Assembly (NCBI GenBank): GCA_036897485.1
Contig: JAYMTF010000345.1
Location: 1-39,089 of the forward strand
Direction of reading: 5' to 3'
Source: Pelargonium nanum
Lineage: Eukaryota > Streptophyta > Magnoliopsida > Geraniales > Geraniaceae
Length of the DNA: 39,089 nucleotides
Position numbers and translations under genes: made by a program
The notes under the pieces: generated by a model
Seen by the model: the letters and a program-made list of their open reading frames with translations, nothing else
Told to the model about the DNA's origin: nothing
Databases searched by the model: none
Shown here: piece by piece, positions 39,044 through 39,089 of the stretch
Layout of the letters: each line of letters begins with the position of its first letter
Numbering within the stretch: the stretch's first letter is position 1

Positions 39044-39089
39044 TAGAGCTGGCAATTTGGGTCATAGCACGCGACACGACACGAACACG
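39044..39089. mobile_element. Start of a hAT-like repeat cut by the window end
   Basis: TAGAGCTGGCAATTTGGGTC is followed by GACACGACACGAACACG. This terminal-type word plus CACGACACGA repeat is common in plant non-autonomous hAT-like families. Only 46 bp are visible, so length and completeness are unknown. Confidence 0.5.

Overview
The window is nuclear DNA of a flowering plant, almost certainly a eudicot. It holds intron-rich genes with GT-AG introns, AT-rich introns and spacers, and plant-specific families such as a bHLH subgroup IVa factor. The species cannot be named from the sequence. I found six complete protein-coding genes, all on the + strand. I rebuilt each exon by exon, and every spliced model keeps frame from ATG to stop. 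No tRNA, rRNA or CRISPR array was recognised.

Layout: 1-4900 is AT-rich spacer with a LINE-like tail, decayed repeats and a 69-bp perfect tandem duplication. 5162-9001 is ATP-dependent phosphoenolpyruvate carboxykinase (12 coding exons, 665 aa). 9308-9781 is a 5'-truncated LINE with an exact 13-bp target-site duplication. 10905-13444 is an SPT2-type chromatin protein (9 exons, 457 aa). 14326-21603 is a Spinster-type major facilitator transporter (16 exons, 506 aa). 21604-26023 is spacer with MITE-like remnants. 26024-30577 is a kinesin-8 motor (15 exons, 762 aa). 31525-34388 is WDR5, the COMPASS H3K4-methylation scaffold (2 exons, 322 aa), with a LINE reverse-transcriptase relic in its intron. 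35411-37030 is a bHLH factor of the bHLH18/19/25/NAI1 group (4 exons, 275 aa). 37031-39089 is AT-rich spacer ending in hAT-like repeats.

These are ordinary single-promoter eukaryotic genes, not an operon. The order is still informative. From memory of Arabidopsis, SPT2 and a Spinster homologue are neighbours on chromosome 2 (At2g22720/At2g22730) near bHLH18/19/NAI1. PCK1 lies near bHLH25 on chromosome 4, and a kinesin-8 gene is next to WDR5A on chromosome 3 (At3g49650/At3g49660). The window may therefore keep an ancestral block that Arabidopsis split and duplicated. I see no convincing new multi-gene system. The items most worth checking are the long hairpin filling PEPCK intron 11, the G-box/RY pair at the PEPCK exon 1 donor, the uORF overlapping the kinesin start, the duplicated last-exon end of the bHLH gene, and the transposon relics inside introns.
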